DNA of 8,874 nt, taken from the NCBI GenBank assembly GCA_038259855.1, contig JBBSOJ010000133.1:1-8874 (forward strand), read 5' to 3'. This DNA comes from JBPOFM01 sp038259855 (GTDB taxonomy: Bacteria; Bacteroidota; Bacteroidia; Flavobacteriales; Flavobacteriaceae). The notes under the pieces are model-generated. The model did no database searches. It worked only from the letters and a program-made list of their open reading frames with translations, and had not been told where the DNA came from. The position numbers and the translations under genes are program-made. Below are positions 1 through 5,866 of this stretch, in pieces; position 1 is the stretch's first letter; the number at the start of each line of letters is the position of its first letter.

Positions 1-1
1 T

Positions 2-55
2 CATTTTGAGCACGATGCTACAGCATTCGATTTGCCACCGATGAAAACCAGATAA
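2..55 (+). CDS. Possible 3' end of an upstream gene (partial)
   Basis: An open frame enters the window and ends at a TAA stop at 53-55; its last residues read HFEHDATAFDLPPMKTR. This is the longest open plus-strand frame here, and a run of repeats and a terminator follow it, as expected after a gene end. Seventeen residues are too few to name a family, and the minus strand is also open over part of the stretch (ending in TGA at the window edge), so the assignment is tentative. Confidence 0.3.
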   Translation, partial: HFEHDATAFDLPPMKTR

Positions 56-75
56 TTTCGTCTTTTAAATATCCT

Positions 76-120
76 ATTGTCAGTTCGAGTGATGCGACAA
101 AGGAGCATCGTATCGAGAAT
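76..120. repeat. Hairpin-forming intergenic repeat, copy 1
   Basis: A unit of about 45 bases starting ATTGTCAGTTCGAGTG and ending ATCGTATCGAGAA. It recurs at 156-200 with four differences. It folds: TCGA at 85-88 pairs with 113-116, then after a bulged A (112) GTGATGC (89-95) pairs with GCATCGT (105-111) using two G-U pairs, leaving a 9-base loop. It has the look of a REP-like dispersed intergenic element. I recall similar CAGTTCGAGTG...TATCGAGAA units between genes in other Flavobacteriaceae, but that is memory and not shown by this window. Confidence 0.75.
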
Positions 121-155
121 CTTTAACTACTAATGCCAAGATCTCAATACCTCGC

Positions 156-200
156 ATTGTCAGTTCGAGTGATGCGACGCAGGATCATCGTATCGAGAAC
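156..200. repeat. Hairpin-forming intergenic repeat, copy 2
   Basis: Direct copy of the 76-120 unit, shifted by exactly 80 bases and in the same orientation. The differences fall mainly in the loop and at its edge (AA to GC at 179-180, G to T at 185) and at the last base, so the paired arms are largely kept. One inner base pair (C175 with position 185) is lost relative to copy 1. Confidence 0.75.
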
Positions 201-229
201 CTCCTTAAATTCAATTTCATACAAATAAG

Positions 230-262
230 AAAGTCCCGCACGATCATAGTGACGGGACTTTT
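230..262. terminator. Two-way rho-independent terminator
   Basis: AAAGTCCCG (230-238) pairs perfectly with CGGGACTTT (253-261), and CAC (239-241) pairs with GTG (249-251) across one bulged A. A T-run follows on the plus strand (259-262), and a T-rich stretch follows on the minus strand. It sits between a likely gene end on the plus strand and the 3' end of icmF on the minus strand, so it probably stops transcription from both sides. Confidence 0.8.
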
Positions 263-278
263 AATTTATTCATTGGAC

Positions 279-294
279 CCCGCTAAAAAGCGGG
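279..294. other. Short GC hairpin downstream of icmF
   Basis: CCCGCT (279-284) pairs with AGCGGG (289-294) around an AAAA loop (UUUU when read from the icmF strand). It lies between the icmF stop and the 230-262 terminator, in the icmF 3' untranslated region. No T-run follows, so it is not a terminator on its own. Confidence 0.5.
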
Positions 295-307
295 ATAAGC
301 CACCACA

Positions 308-332
308 CAAGTTTCGCGAAAAGCGAAACTTG
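308..332. other. Perfect 10-bp hairpin just after the icmF stop
   Basis: CAAGTTTCGC (308-317) is the exact reverse complement of GCGAAACTTG (323-332), with a 5-base loop. It begins 9 bases after the icmF stop codon. There is no T-run on either side, so a role in protecting the 3' end of the icmF message is more likely than termination; this is inference. Confidence 0.65.
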
Positions 333-341
333 GCTCGCTGC

Positions 342-3300
342 TTACATATTTCTTCGGTACTGCCCTCCTACTTCAAACAAAGCTTCCGTAATTTGCCCGA
401 GAGAGCATACTTTACAAACCTCCATCAAAGCGGCAAAAATATTGTCGTTATGGATAGCGCGGTGTTGCAAGTCTTTCAATAAGTCGTCAGTATCATGTGC
501 ATCATGCAAATGCTTCAAGGTTTCAATCTGAAACTGTTTTTCTTCTTCTGTCGCACGAATTACTTCTTTTGGTTGTATCGTCGGTGAGCCAGTACTGCTC
601 AAAAACGTATTCACGCCAATAATCGGAAATTCGCCATTGTGTTTCAACGTCTCGTAGTACAGACTTTCTTCCTGTATTTTGCTACGCTGGTACATCGTTT
701 CCATGGCACCAAGTACGCCACCACGTTCGGTAATTCTATCAAATTCCAATAAAACCGCATCTTCAACCAAGTCAGTCAACTCTTCAATAATAAAAGAGCC
801 TTGGATTGGATTTTCATTTTTCGCCAAGCCCAACTCTTTGTTGATGATCAACTGAATCGCCATCGCTCGTCGTACGGATTCTTCGGTAGGCGTTGTAATG
901 GCCTCATCATAGGCATTCGTATGCAACGAATTACAATTATCATAGATAGCATACAATGCTTGAAGCGTCGTACGAATGTCATTAAAGTCAATTTCCTGTG
1001 CATGCAAACTACGCCCTGATGTCTGAATGTGATACTTTAACATCTGCGCACGTTCATTGGCTCCGTATTTATTCTTCATGGCTTTCGCCCAAATTTTACG
1101 AGCCACACGACCTATAACAGCATATTCCGGATCAATTCCATTGGAAAAGAAAAATGATAAGTTCGGACCAAATTTATTGATGTCCATCCCTCGAGATAAA
1201 TAATACTCTACATAGGTAAACCCGTTGGATAAGGTCAATGCCAGTTGTGTAATCGGGTTCGCTCCTGCCTCCGCAATATGATAGCCAGAAATGGAAACCG
1301 AATAGAAATTTCGCACCTTATTGTCGATAAAATATTCCTGCACATCGCCCATCAATCGAAGCGCGAACTCCGTTGAAAAGATACAGGTATTCTGCGCTTG
1401 GTCTTCCTTTAAAATATCCGCTTGCACGGTACCACGCACTTGGGCAATGGTTTTGATCTTAATATCTTCATAAACGTCTTTTGGTAAAACCTGATCACCT
1501 GTAACGCCCAGAAGCATCAACCCCAAACCGTCATTCCCACTTGGCAAGTCGCCATTGTAAGAAGGACGCGTTTTCCCTTTGTATATCGTTTCAATTTGCT
1601 TTTCAACATCGGACTCAAGACCGTGTTCCTTAATATATTGCTCGCATTGTTGGTCGATGGCGGCATTCATAAAAAAGCCCAACAACATCGGCGCTGGCCC
1701 ATTAATTGTCATACTCACAGAGGTCATGGCGCTGGCCAAGTCAAACCCAGAATAAAGCTTCTTCGCATCATCCAAACAGCAAATACTCACCCCAGCATTT
1801 CCTATCTTTCCGTAAATATCAGGGCGCAGATCAGGGTCATTCCCATAAAGCGTCACACTGTCAAAGGCCGTTGATAACCGCTTTGCCGGCAATCCCATAC
1901 TTACATAATGAAAACGTCTGTTGGTGCGCTCGGGTCCACCTTCGCCCGCAAACATACGTGCAGGATCTTCACCGGTTCGTTTAAATGGATAGAGCCCCGC
2001 TGTAAACGGAAATTCGCCTGGCACATTTTCCTGTAAGCACCATCTTAAAATATCACCCCACGCTTGGTACTTCGGCAATGCCACTTTTGGAAGCTGAGTA
2101 TGTGATAACGATTCGGTATGGGTTTCGATCTTGATTTCTTTGTCTCGAACTTTAAATGAGTATATCGGATTTTTATATCGATTGACTTTTTCATCCCAAC
2201 CCATGATCACTTCCCAATTGTATGGATCCAAATTTAATTTCACACGGTCGAATTCGCCCACCAATAGTTTAATAAAGTCTATATTTTCTTTGGATTCAGT
2301 AGAAGTGGAATCAATTCCGGCTTTATCCAAAACAGGCGTTCCATCCAAAACAGACTCCAATGTTTTATAAATTCCGTACAACTTTTGGGCCACCTCAACT
2401 TGGTCATTGGCCTTTTTATCATAGGCACGATTCGTTTCGGCGATTTCAGATAGGTAACGCGTTCTTGACGGTGGAATCACAAAAATCTTTTCACTCATCT
2501 CATCCGAAATCGTGAACGTCGAGTTTAAGTCACTGTCCGTTTTCTCGACGATTTTGTCCATGATCGCCTTATAGAGCGTATTCATTCCGGGGTCATTAAA
2601 CTGTGATGCAATGGTGCCATACACAGGTAAATCATCTTGATGTACGTCCCAAAGATGGTTATTGCGCATGTATTGTTTTTTGACATCGCGCAAGGCATCA
2701 AGAGAGCCACGCTTGTCAAACTTATTGATGGCTACCAAATCCGCAAAATCAAGCATGTCAATTTTTTCTAATTGTGTCGCGGCACCAAATTCTGGCGTCA
2801 TCACATAAAGGGACACATCGCTGTGTTCAATGATTTCTGTATCACTTTGACCAATTCCGGAGGTTTCAAGAATGATCAAATCATATTCAGCTGCTTTTAA
2901 GACTTCAATGGCTTCATGCACGTACTTTGACAAGGCCAAATTCGATTGGCGTGTTGCCAAACTTCGCATATATACGCGAGGATTATTGATGGCGTTCATT
3001 CGGATTCGGTCGCCAAGCAGAGCACCTCCCGTCTTACGTTTTGAAGGATCTACGGAGACCAAGCCCACTGTTTTTTCTGGAAAGTCAATTAAAAAGCGAC
3101 GGACCAGTTCATCAACCAACGAGGATTTCCCTGCGCCTCCAGTACCTGTAATTCCCAATACGGGTGTTTTGGATGTTTTATTTTTTTCGTGAATGCCATG
3201 CAACGCATCTTTTGCAACGTCTGGAAAGTTTTCGGCTGAAGAGATCACCCGCGCAATGTCTTTGGCATTTTTATGTTGAAGAGATGTCGCTTCCCCATTT

Positions 3301-3752
3301 AATGTATCGCCAATGGCATAATCCGATTGCTTCACTAGATCATTGATCATGCCTTGCAAACCCAATTCTCTACCATCATCCGGTGAATAGATTCTTGTGA
3401 TGCCATAGTCCATCAATTCCTTGATTTCTTCAGGAAGAATCACACCGCCACCGCCACCAAATATCTTGATGTGCCCAGCGCCTTTCTCCTTTAGCAAATC
3501 GTGCATATATTTAAAATATTCATTGTGCCCACCTTGATAAGACGTTAAGGCGATCGCATTGGCATCTTCTTGGATGGCCGTATTGACCACTTCCTCTACA
3601 CTTCGATCATGTCCCAAATGAATCACCTCTACCCCTGTGGATTGAATGATGCGCCGCATGATGTTGATCGCGGCGTCATGACCGTCAAATAAGGATGCGG
3701 CAGTGACAATTCGTACTTTATATTTTGGCTTGTATGGTTCTTGTTGTGTCAT
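342..3752 (-). CDS. icmF: Fused isobutyryl-CoA mutase (IcmF), B12-dependent
   Basis: IcmF interconverts isobutyryl-CoA and n-butyryl-CoA in the cytosol using adenosylcobalamin. The 1136-residue chain has the IcmF domain order. An N-terminal B12-binding domain (about 10-140) carries D23-G-H25, H25 being the expected cobalt ligand, plus S71 and a G99-G103 run. A MeaB/MMAA-type G domain (about 195-410) has Walker A GTGGAGKS at 203-210, ETSGIGQSD at 296-304 and NKFD at 343-346. The mutase TIM barrel (about 550-1136) contains YHIAEAGA from Y824, with H825 matching the catalytic His of methylmalonyl-CoA mutase. Substrate-pocket residues are F601 (in RMFAGEG) and Q787 (in QAQNT), where methylmalonyl-CoA mutase has Tyr and Arg; this favours butyryl over methylmalonyl substrates. 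The chain is about 40 residues longer than the roughly 1093-residue Cupriavidus enzyme as I recall it. The ATG lies 29 bases after a TAAATTTG promoter element. No B12 riboswitch fits upstream. Confidence 0.94.
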   Translation of the reverse strand: MTQQEPYKPKYKVRIVTAASLFDGHDAAINIMRRIIQSTGVEVIHLGHDRSVEEVVNTAIQEDANAIALTSYQGGHNEYFKYMHDLLKEKGAGHIKIFGGGGGVILPEEIKELMDYGITRIYSPDDGRELGLQGMINDLVKQSDYAIGDTLNGEATSLQHKNAKDIARVISSAENFPDVAKDALHGIHEKNKTSKTPVLGITGTGGAGKSSLVDELVRRFLIDFPEKTVGLVSVDPSKRKTGGALLGDRIRMNAINNPRVYMRSLATRQSNLALSKYVHEAIEVLKAAEYDLIILETSGIGQSDTEIIEHSDVSLYVMTPEFGAATQLEKIDMLDFADLVAINKFDKRGSLDALRDVKKQYMRNNHLWDVHQDDLPVYGTIASQFNDPGMNTLYKAIMDKIVEKTDSDLNSTFTISDEMSEKIFVIPPSRTRYLSEIAETNRAYDKKANDQVEVAQKLYGIYKTLESVLDGTPVLDKAGIDSTSTESKENIDFIKLLVGEFDRVKLNLDPYNWEVIMGWDEKVNRYKNPIYSFKVRDKEIKIETHTESLSHTQLPKVALPKYQAWGDILRWCLQENVPGEFPFTAGLYPFKRTGEDPARMFAGEGGPERTNRRFHYVSMGLPAKRLSTAFDSVTLYGNDPDLRPDIYGKIGNAGVSICCLDDAKKLYSGFDLASAMTSVSMTINGPAPMLLGFFMNAAIDQQCEQYIKEHGLESDVEKQIETIYKGKTRPSYNGDLPSGNDGLGLMLLGVTGDQVLPKDVYEDIKIKTIAQVRGTVQADILKEDQAQNTCIFSTEFALRLMGDVQEYFIDNKVRNFYSVSISGYHIAEAGANPITQLALTLSNGFTYVEYYLSRGMDINKFGPNLSFFFSNGIDPEYAVIGRVARKIWAKAMKNKYGANERAQMLKYHIQTSGRSLHAQEIDFNDIRTTLQALYAIYDNCNSLHTNAYDEAITTPTEESVRRAMAIQLIINKELGLAKNENPIQGSFIIEELTDLVEDAVLLEFDRITERGGVLGAMETMYQRSKIQEESLYYETLKHNGEFPIIGVNTFLSSTGSPTIQPKEVIRATEEEKQFQIETLKHLHDAHDTDDLLKDLQHRAIHNDNIFAALMEVCKVCSLGQITEALFEVGGQYRRNM

Positions 3753-3781
3753 CTAAAATCTATCTGGTTCTTATTGATTTG

Positions 3782-3789
3782 CAAATTTA
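3782..3789 (-). promoter_or_regulatory. Likely icmF promoter (-7 element TAAATTTG)
   Basis: Read on the minus strand this is TAAATTTG, a full match to the Bacteroidota sigma-A -7 consensus TANNTTTG. It lies 29 bases before the icmF ATG. No good -33 TTTG was found at the expected spacing. The short leader leaves no room for a cobalamin riboswitch. Confidence 0.6.
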
Positions 3790-3864
3790 GTGAAACCTCA
3801 ACGATTTACACAGAATCTACAACGATTGCGAATTGAGATGGTCATAAAAATGAGAATGATACGT

Positions 3865-3872
3865 TTTATTTG
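3865..3872 (+). promoter_or_regulatory. Possible promoter of the T9SS substrate gene
   Basis: TTTATTTG matches TANNTTTG at all but the second position and is followed by GTACCTTC, about 40 bases before the ATG at 3913. No clear -33 element is seen. It is divergent from the icmF promoter, about 75 bases away. Confidence 0.4.
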
Positions 3873-3912
3873 TACCTTCACTTTACGATTAATCCTTAAA
3901 AACCATATCATT

Positions 3913-3950
3913 ATGAAAAAAATTACTTCTTAACATTAACAGTCATAGTA
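3913..3950 (+). other. Signal-peptide codons cut off by an apparent frameshift
   Basis: The ATG at 3913 opens MKKITS and then hits TAA at 3931. If one T is added to the TT run at 3930-3931, the frame continues as LTLTVIV into LTIFTANAQF of the open frame below. That gives a textbook signal peptide: MKK, a hydrophobic core and an ANA-Q cleavage site. The segment is therefore very probably the true 5' end of the next gene, broken by a one-base deletion or a sequencing error in a short T run. Confidence 0.8.
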
Positions 3951-4829
3951 TTGACGATTTTTACGGCCAATGCTCAATTTAGTGACGATTTTGAATCCTA
4001 TCCGCTCGGTACCTACCACGGAGGCAATTGGTCGTCTTGGGGCGGCACTCCAGGCGCGGAAGATATTATCGTCTCCGATGCTTTTGCCTTTGACGGCACC
4101 AAATCTGGTTTTATTGGCGGAAGTACCGTGCAGGATGCCATCTTGGTCCTTGGCAATAAAACTACAGGTTCTTATGGAGTAAGTTTTCAGGCTTACATTC
4201 CTGCTGGAAAATCTGGTTATTTCAATTTTCAGGGAACCCTCACAGCCAACGGAGGCGCTACTGCCGGAACGGGTATATTCAATTCTCCCAACCTGATTTT
4301 TAATAATGTCATGAGTCCAAGTGGTACACCCGGAACTGGTGGATCTTACCCCAATGTGGATGACGAGGTTGCTACCTACACTTGGTCCTACCCAGAAGGA
4401 GCTTGGTTTCCTATTGAAATCATATTCGATGTAGATGCCGCGCTCTGGACTATGACCATTGACGGTAACACAATGGCACCACAGCTATTTGATGCCGAAA
4501 ATGTATTAGGTGGTATTGACTTCTTTTCTTTCGACACCAATAATGAGATGTATATTGATGCGATCGTATTTTCTGAAACATTAAGCGTCGATGAGGAAGC
4601 CCTTACTTATTTCAAAGCCTATCCAAATCCTGTGGATGATTACTTACACATCGCTTCTAAAACTGTTGTTGATTCTATAAATCTCTTCAATATTATGGGA
4701 CAAAAAATTCTAACGTTTACGCCCCAATCCGTATCGCCAATCATTGATATGAGTGCCTTAGCTTCGGGAGCTTATATTCTAAAAGCTGTGACCAATGGCC
4801 AATCTAAAACCTTGAGAATAATAAAATAA
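3951..4829 (+). CDS. Secreted jelly-roll-like protein with T9SS C-terminal sorting domain (5' end frameshifted)
   Basis: This protein is probably exported across the outer membrane by the type IX system, then surface-attached or released. The 292-residue open frame can only begin at TTG 3951, mid-signal-peptide; the natural start is ATG 3913, one base out of frame. The restored protein would be about 305 residues. After a TANA-QF cleavage site comes a body of about 200 residues, rich in Gly, aromatic and Asp residues (FESYPLGTYHGGNWSSWGG, then WFPIEIIFDVDAALWTMTIDG and YIDAIVFSE). This resembles LamG/concanavalin-A-like beta-sandwich modules; the fold is inferred and the ligand unknown. The last 75 residues match the type A sorting domain: YPNP at 224-227, LFNIMGQKIL at 245-254, LASGAYILKA and a KTLRIIK end. 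It stands alone between a divergent icmF promoter and a strong terminator. No catalytic motif was recognised. Confidence 0.85.
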   Translation: MTIFTANAQFSDDFESYPLGTYHGGNWSSWGGTPGAEDIIVSDAFAFDGTKSGFIGGSTVQDAILVLGNKTTGSYGVSFQAYIPAGKSGYFNFQGTLTANGGATAGTGIFNSPNLIFNNVMSPSGTPGTGGSYPNVDDEVATYTWSYPEGAWFPIEIIFDVDAALWTMTIDGNTMAPQLFDAENVLGGIDFFSFDTNNEMYIDAIVFSETLSVDEEALTYFKAYPNPVDDYLHIASKTVVDSINLFNIMGQKILTFTPQSVSPIIDMSALASGAYILKAVTNGQSKTLRIIK

Positions 4830-4845
4830 ATTATTCCTTATTCTA

Positions 4846-4882
4846 AAAACGAGGCTATTTGTGAAAATAGCTTCGTTTTTTT
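4846..4882 (+). terminator. Rho-independent terminator of the T9SS substrate gene
   Basis: AAAACGAG (4846-4853) and GCTATTT (4854-4860) pair with AAATAGC (4865-4871) and TTCGTTTT (4872-4879), with one G-U pair and a GTGA loop. A run of seven T (4876-4882) follows. It begins 16 bases after the stop codon. Confidence 0.9.
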
Positions 4883-4899
4883 CTACAAGATTATTCGCT

Positions 4900-4907
4900 T
4901 ACTTTTG
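4900..4907 (+). promoter_or_regulatory. Likely promoter of the DUF4197 gene (TACTTTTG)
   Basis: TACTTTTG is a full match to TANNTTTG, 17 bases before the ATG at 4925, so the leader would be only about 10 bases. The -33 position would fall in the T-run of the preceding terminator, where the fit is poor. Confidence 0.55.
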
Positions 4908-4924
4908 AAAAAACAAATGACCCC

Positions 4925-5632
4925 ATGAAAAAGTCCCTGATTGTCCTATTCTCTTTGTTTATCCTTACGTCATGCGCCGAATTGCAGAGCGTCGTCGACT
5001 CATTGCCACAAGGTACCGGTATCTTAAGTAATGCCGATATTGCTTCCGGATTGCGACAAGCATTGGATCTTGGAATTGATAAACAGGTCACCAAACTGAC
5101 TCAAACCGATGGCTTTTTCAAAAATGAATTGGTTAAGATACTTCTACCAGCTGAACTTCAAAAAGTAGACAAAGGCTTGCGCGATATTGGCTTGGGAAGT
5201 CTTGCAGATGAAGGCCTAAAAGTACTAAACCGCGCTGCTGAAGATGCTGTAAAAGAAGCAACACCTATTTTCGTGAATGCAGTTAAGGAAATCACCTTCA
5301 ATGATGCCAAGAACATTTTATTGGGACAGGATAATGCCGCAACACAATATCTAACCAATAAAACACAAAATTCCTTAAAAGATAAGTTTCGACCCGTTAT
5401 CAATAATTCGTTCGCAAAAGTGGGCGCCGATCAAATTTGGTCCAATCTTATCAATCGGTATAATGCCATCCCGTTTACTGCTGATGTGAATCCTGATTTG
5501 ACCGATTATGTTACCAATGAAGCTTTAAAAGGGGTCTATACTATGATCGCGGTTGAAGAAAAAGACATCAGAACCAAAGTCTCATCACGAACTACAGATT
5601 TGTTGAAAAGAGTTTTCGCACTTCAAGATTAG
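4925..5632 (+). CDS. DUF4197 family lipoprotein
   Basis: A 235-residue protein I recognise as DUF4197, a family of envelope proteins of unknown biochemical role common in Bacteroidota and Proteobacteria. It starts with a lipoprotein signal: MKK, hydrophobic residues 5-14, then L-T-S-C with the lipidated Cys at 17. The mature part is mostly amphipathic helix. It has the family landmarks SNADIASGLRQALDLGI near 35-51, a stretch VTKLTQTDGFFKN, a long Ala/Val-rich helical middle, and a closing TDYVTNEALKGVYTMIAVEE segment with a Lys/Arg tail. No catalytic residues are evident. The start is fixed by the signal peptide. It is transcribed alone: a terminator lies before it and a convergent gene follows after the heptamer arrays. 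A three-codon frame ATG ACC CCA TGA (4917-4928) overlaps its start. Confidence 0.9.
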   Translation: MKKSLIVLFSLFILTSCAELQSVVDSLPQGTGILSNADIASGLRQALDLGIDKQVTKLTQTDGFFKNELVKILLPAELQKVDKGLRDIGLGSLADEGLKVLNRAAEDAVKEATPIFVNAVKEITFNDAKNILLGQDNAATQYLTNKTQNSLKDKFRPVINNSFAKVGADQIWSNLINRYNAIPFTADVNPDLTDYVTNEALKGVYTMIAVEEKDIRTKVSSRTTDLLKRVFALQD

Positions 5633-5635
5633 TAG

Positions 5636-5705
5636 GTAGAGAGTAGAGAGTAGAGAGTAGAGAGTAGAGAGTAGAGAGTAGAGAGTAGAGAGTAGAGAGT
5701 AGAGA
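5636..5705. repeat. Perfect heptamer tandem array (GTAGAGA)10
   Basis: Ten uninterrupted copies of GTAGAGA (TCTCTAC on the other strand) fill these 70 bases, beginning three bases after the DUF4197 stop. A 7-base unit is read in all three frames in turn, and each pass meets TAG, so the array cannot extend the coding frame. Lack of any mismatch suggests recent expansion by slippage, so copy number probably varies between isolates. Confidence 0.97.
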
Positions 5706-5754
5706 AAATTAATTTTTCTGATCAAATACTAAAACTTTTTAGCAGAAAGCATCA
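5706..5754. other. AT-rich link between the two heptamer arrays
   Basis: This begins with an AT-rich imperfect palindrome (AGAAAATTAATTTTTCT, from 5702) that could form a weak hairpin. From 5728 the second array's 7-base rhythm is already faintly visible (ACTAAAA, CTTTTTA, GCAGAAA), with a one-base slip before 5755. No gene is seen, and no convincing terminator for DUF4197. Confidence 0.4.
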
Positions 5755-5852
5755 ACTGAAAGCTCAAAACTTTAAACTGCATACTGTAAACTGCATACCG
5801 AAGACTGCATACTGAAGACTGAAAACTGAAAACTGCCCACTGAAGACTAAAA
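5755..5852. repeat. Degenerate heptamer array, consensus ACTGAAA/ACTGCAT
   Basis: Fourteen consecutive 7-base units keep register over 98 bases: ACTGAAA, GCTCAAA, ACTTTAA, ACTGCAT, ACTGTAA, ACTGCAT, ACCGAAG, ACTGCAT, ACTGAAG, ACTGAAA, ACTGAAA, ACTGCCC, ACTGAAG, ACTAAAA. The ACTG core is kept in 10 of 14, and part of the array alternates as a 14-base higher-order unit. It has the same period as the GTAGAGA array but a different sequence. It ends 14 bases before the stop of the acyltransferase gene. Confidence 0.85.
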
Positions 5853-5866
5853 AAAGCCAACCCACA

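Noticed and set aside
76..200. CRISPR or transposon ends at the 80-nt paired repeats
   Set aside because: Only two copies, direct not inverted, with a 35-base gap, no transposase and no target-site duplication visible.
249..482. Open frame on the plus strand starting at GTG 249
   Set aside because: It runs through the terminator hairpin and into the antisense of icmF; composition is Lys/Arg-rich without any family features. It is a shadow of icmF and the hairpins.
801..3346. Several plus-strand open frames of 60-106 codons opposite icmF
   Set aside because: All lie antisense to a clearly coding, well-conserved gene and show no signals of their own; they follow from icmF codon usage.
3753..3912. 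Cobalamin riboswitch upstream of the B12-dependent icmF
   Set aside because: The predicted promoter is only about 30 bases from the ATG, and no B12-box-like or multi-helix structure was seen in the 160-base gap.
3951..3953. TTG at 3951 as the genuine start of the T9SS substrate
   Set aside because: It would leave a five-residue stub before the cleavage site and no hydrophobic core, while the missing signal peptide is visible just upstream one base out of frame.
5158..5403. Minus-strand open frame within the DUF4197 gene
   Set aside because: Antisense shadow of a gene supported by a lipoprotein signal and family match; no independent evidence.
5636..5852. CRISPR array in the repeat-rich gap
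   Set aside because: The units are contiguous 7-mers with no unique spacers of 30 or so bases, and no cas genes are present.
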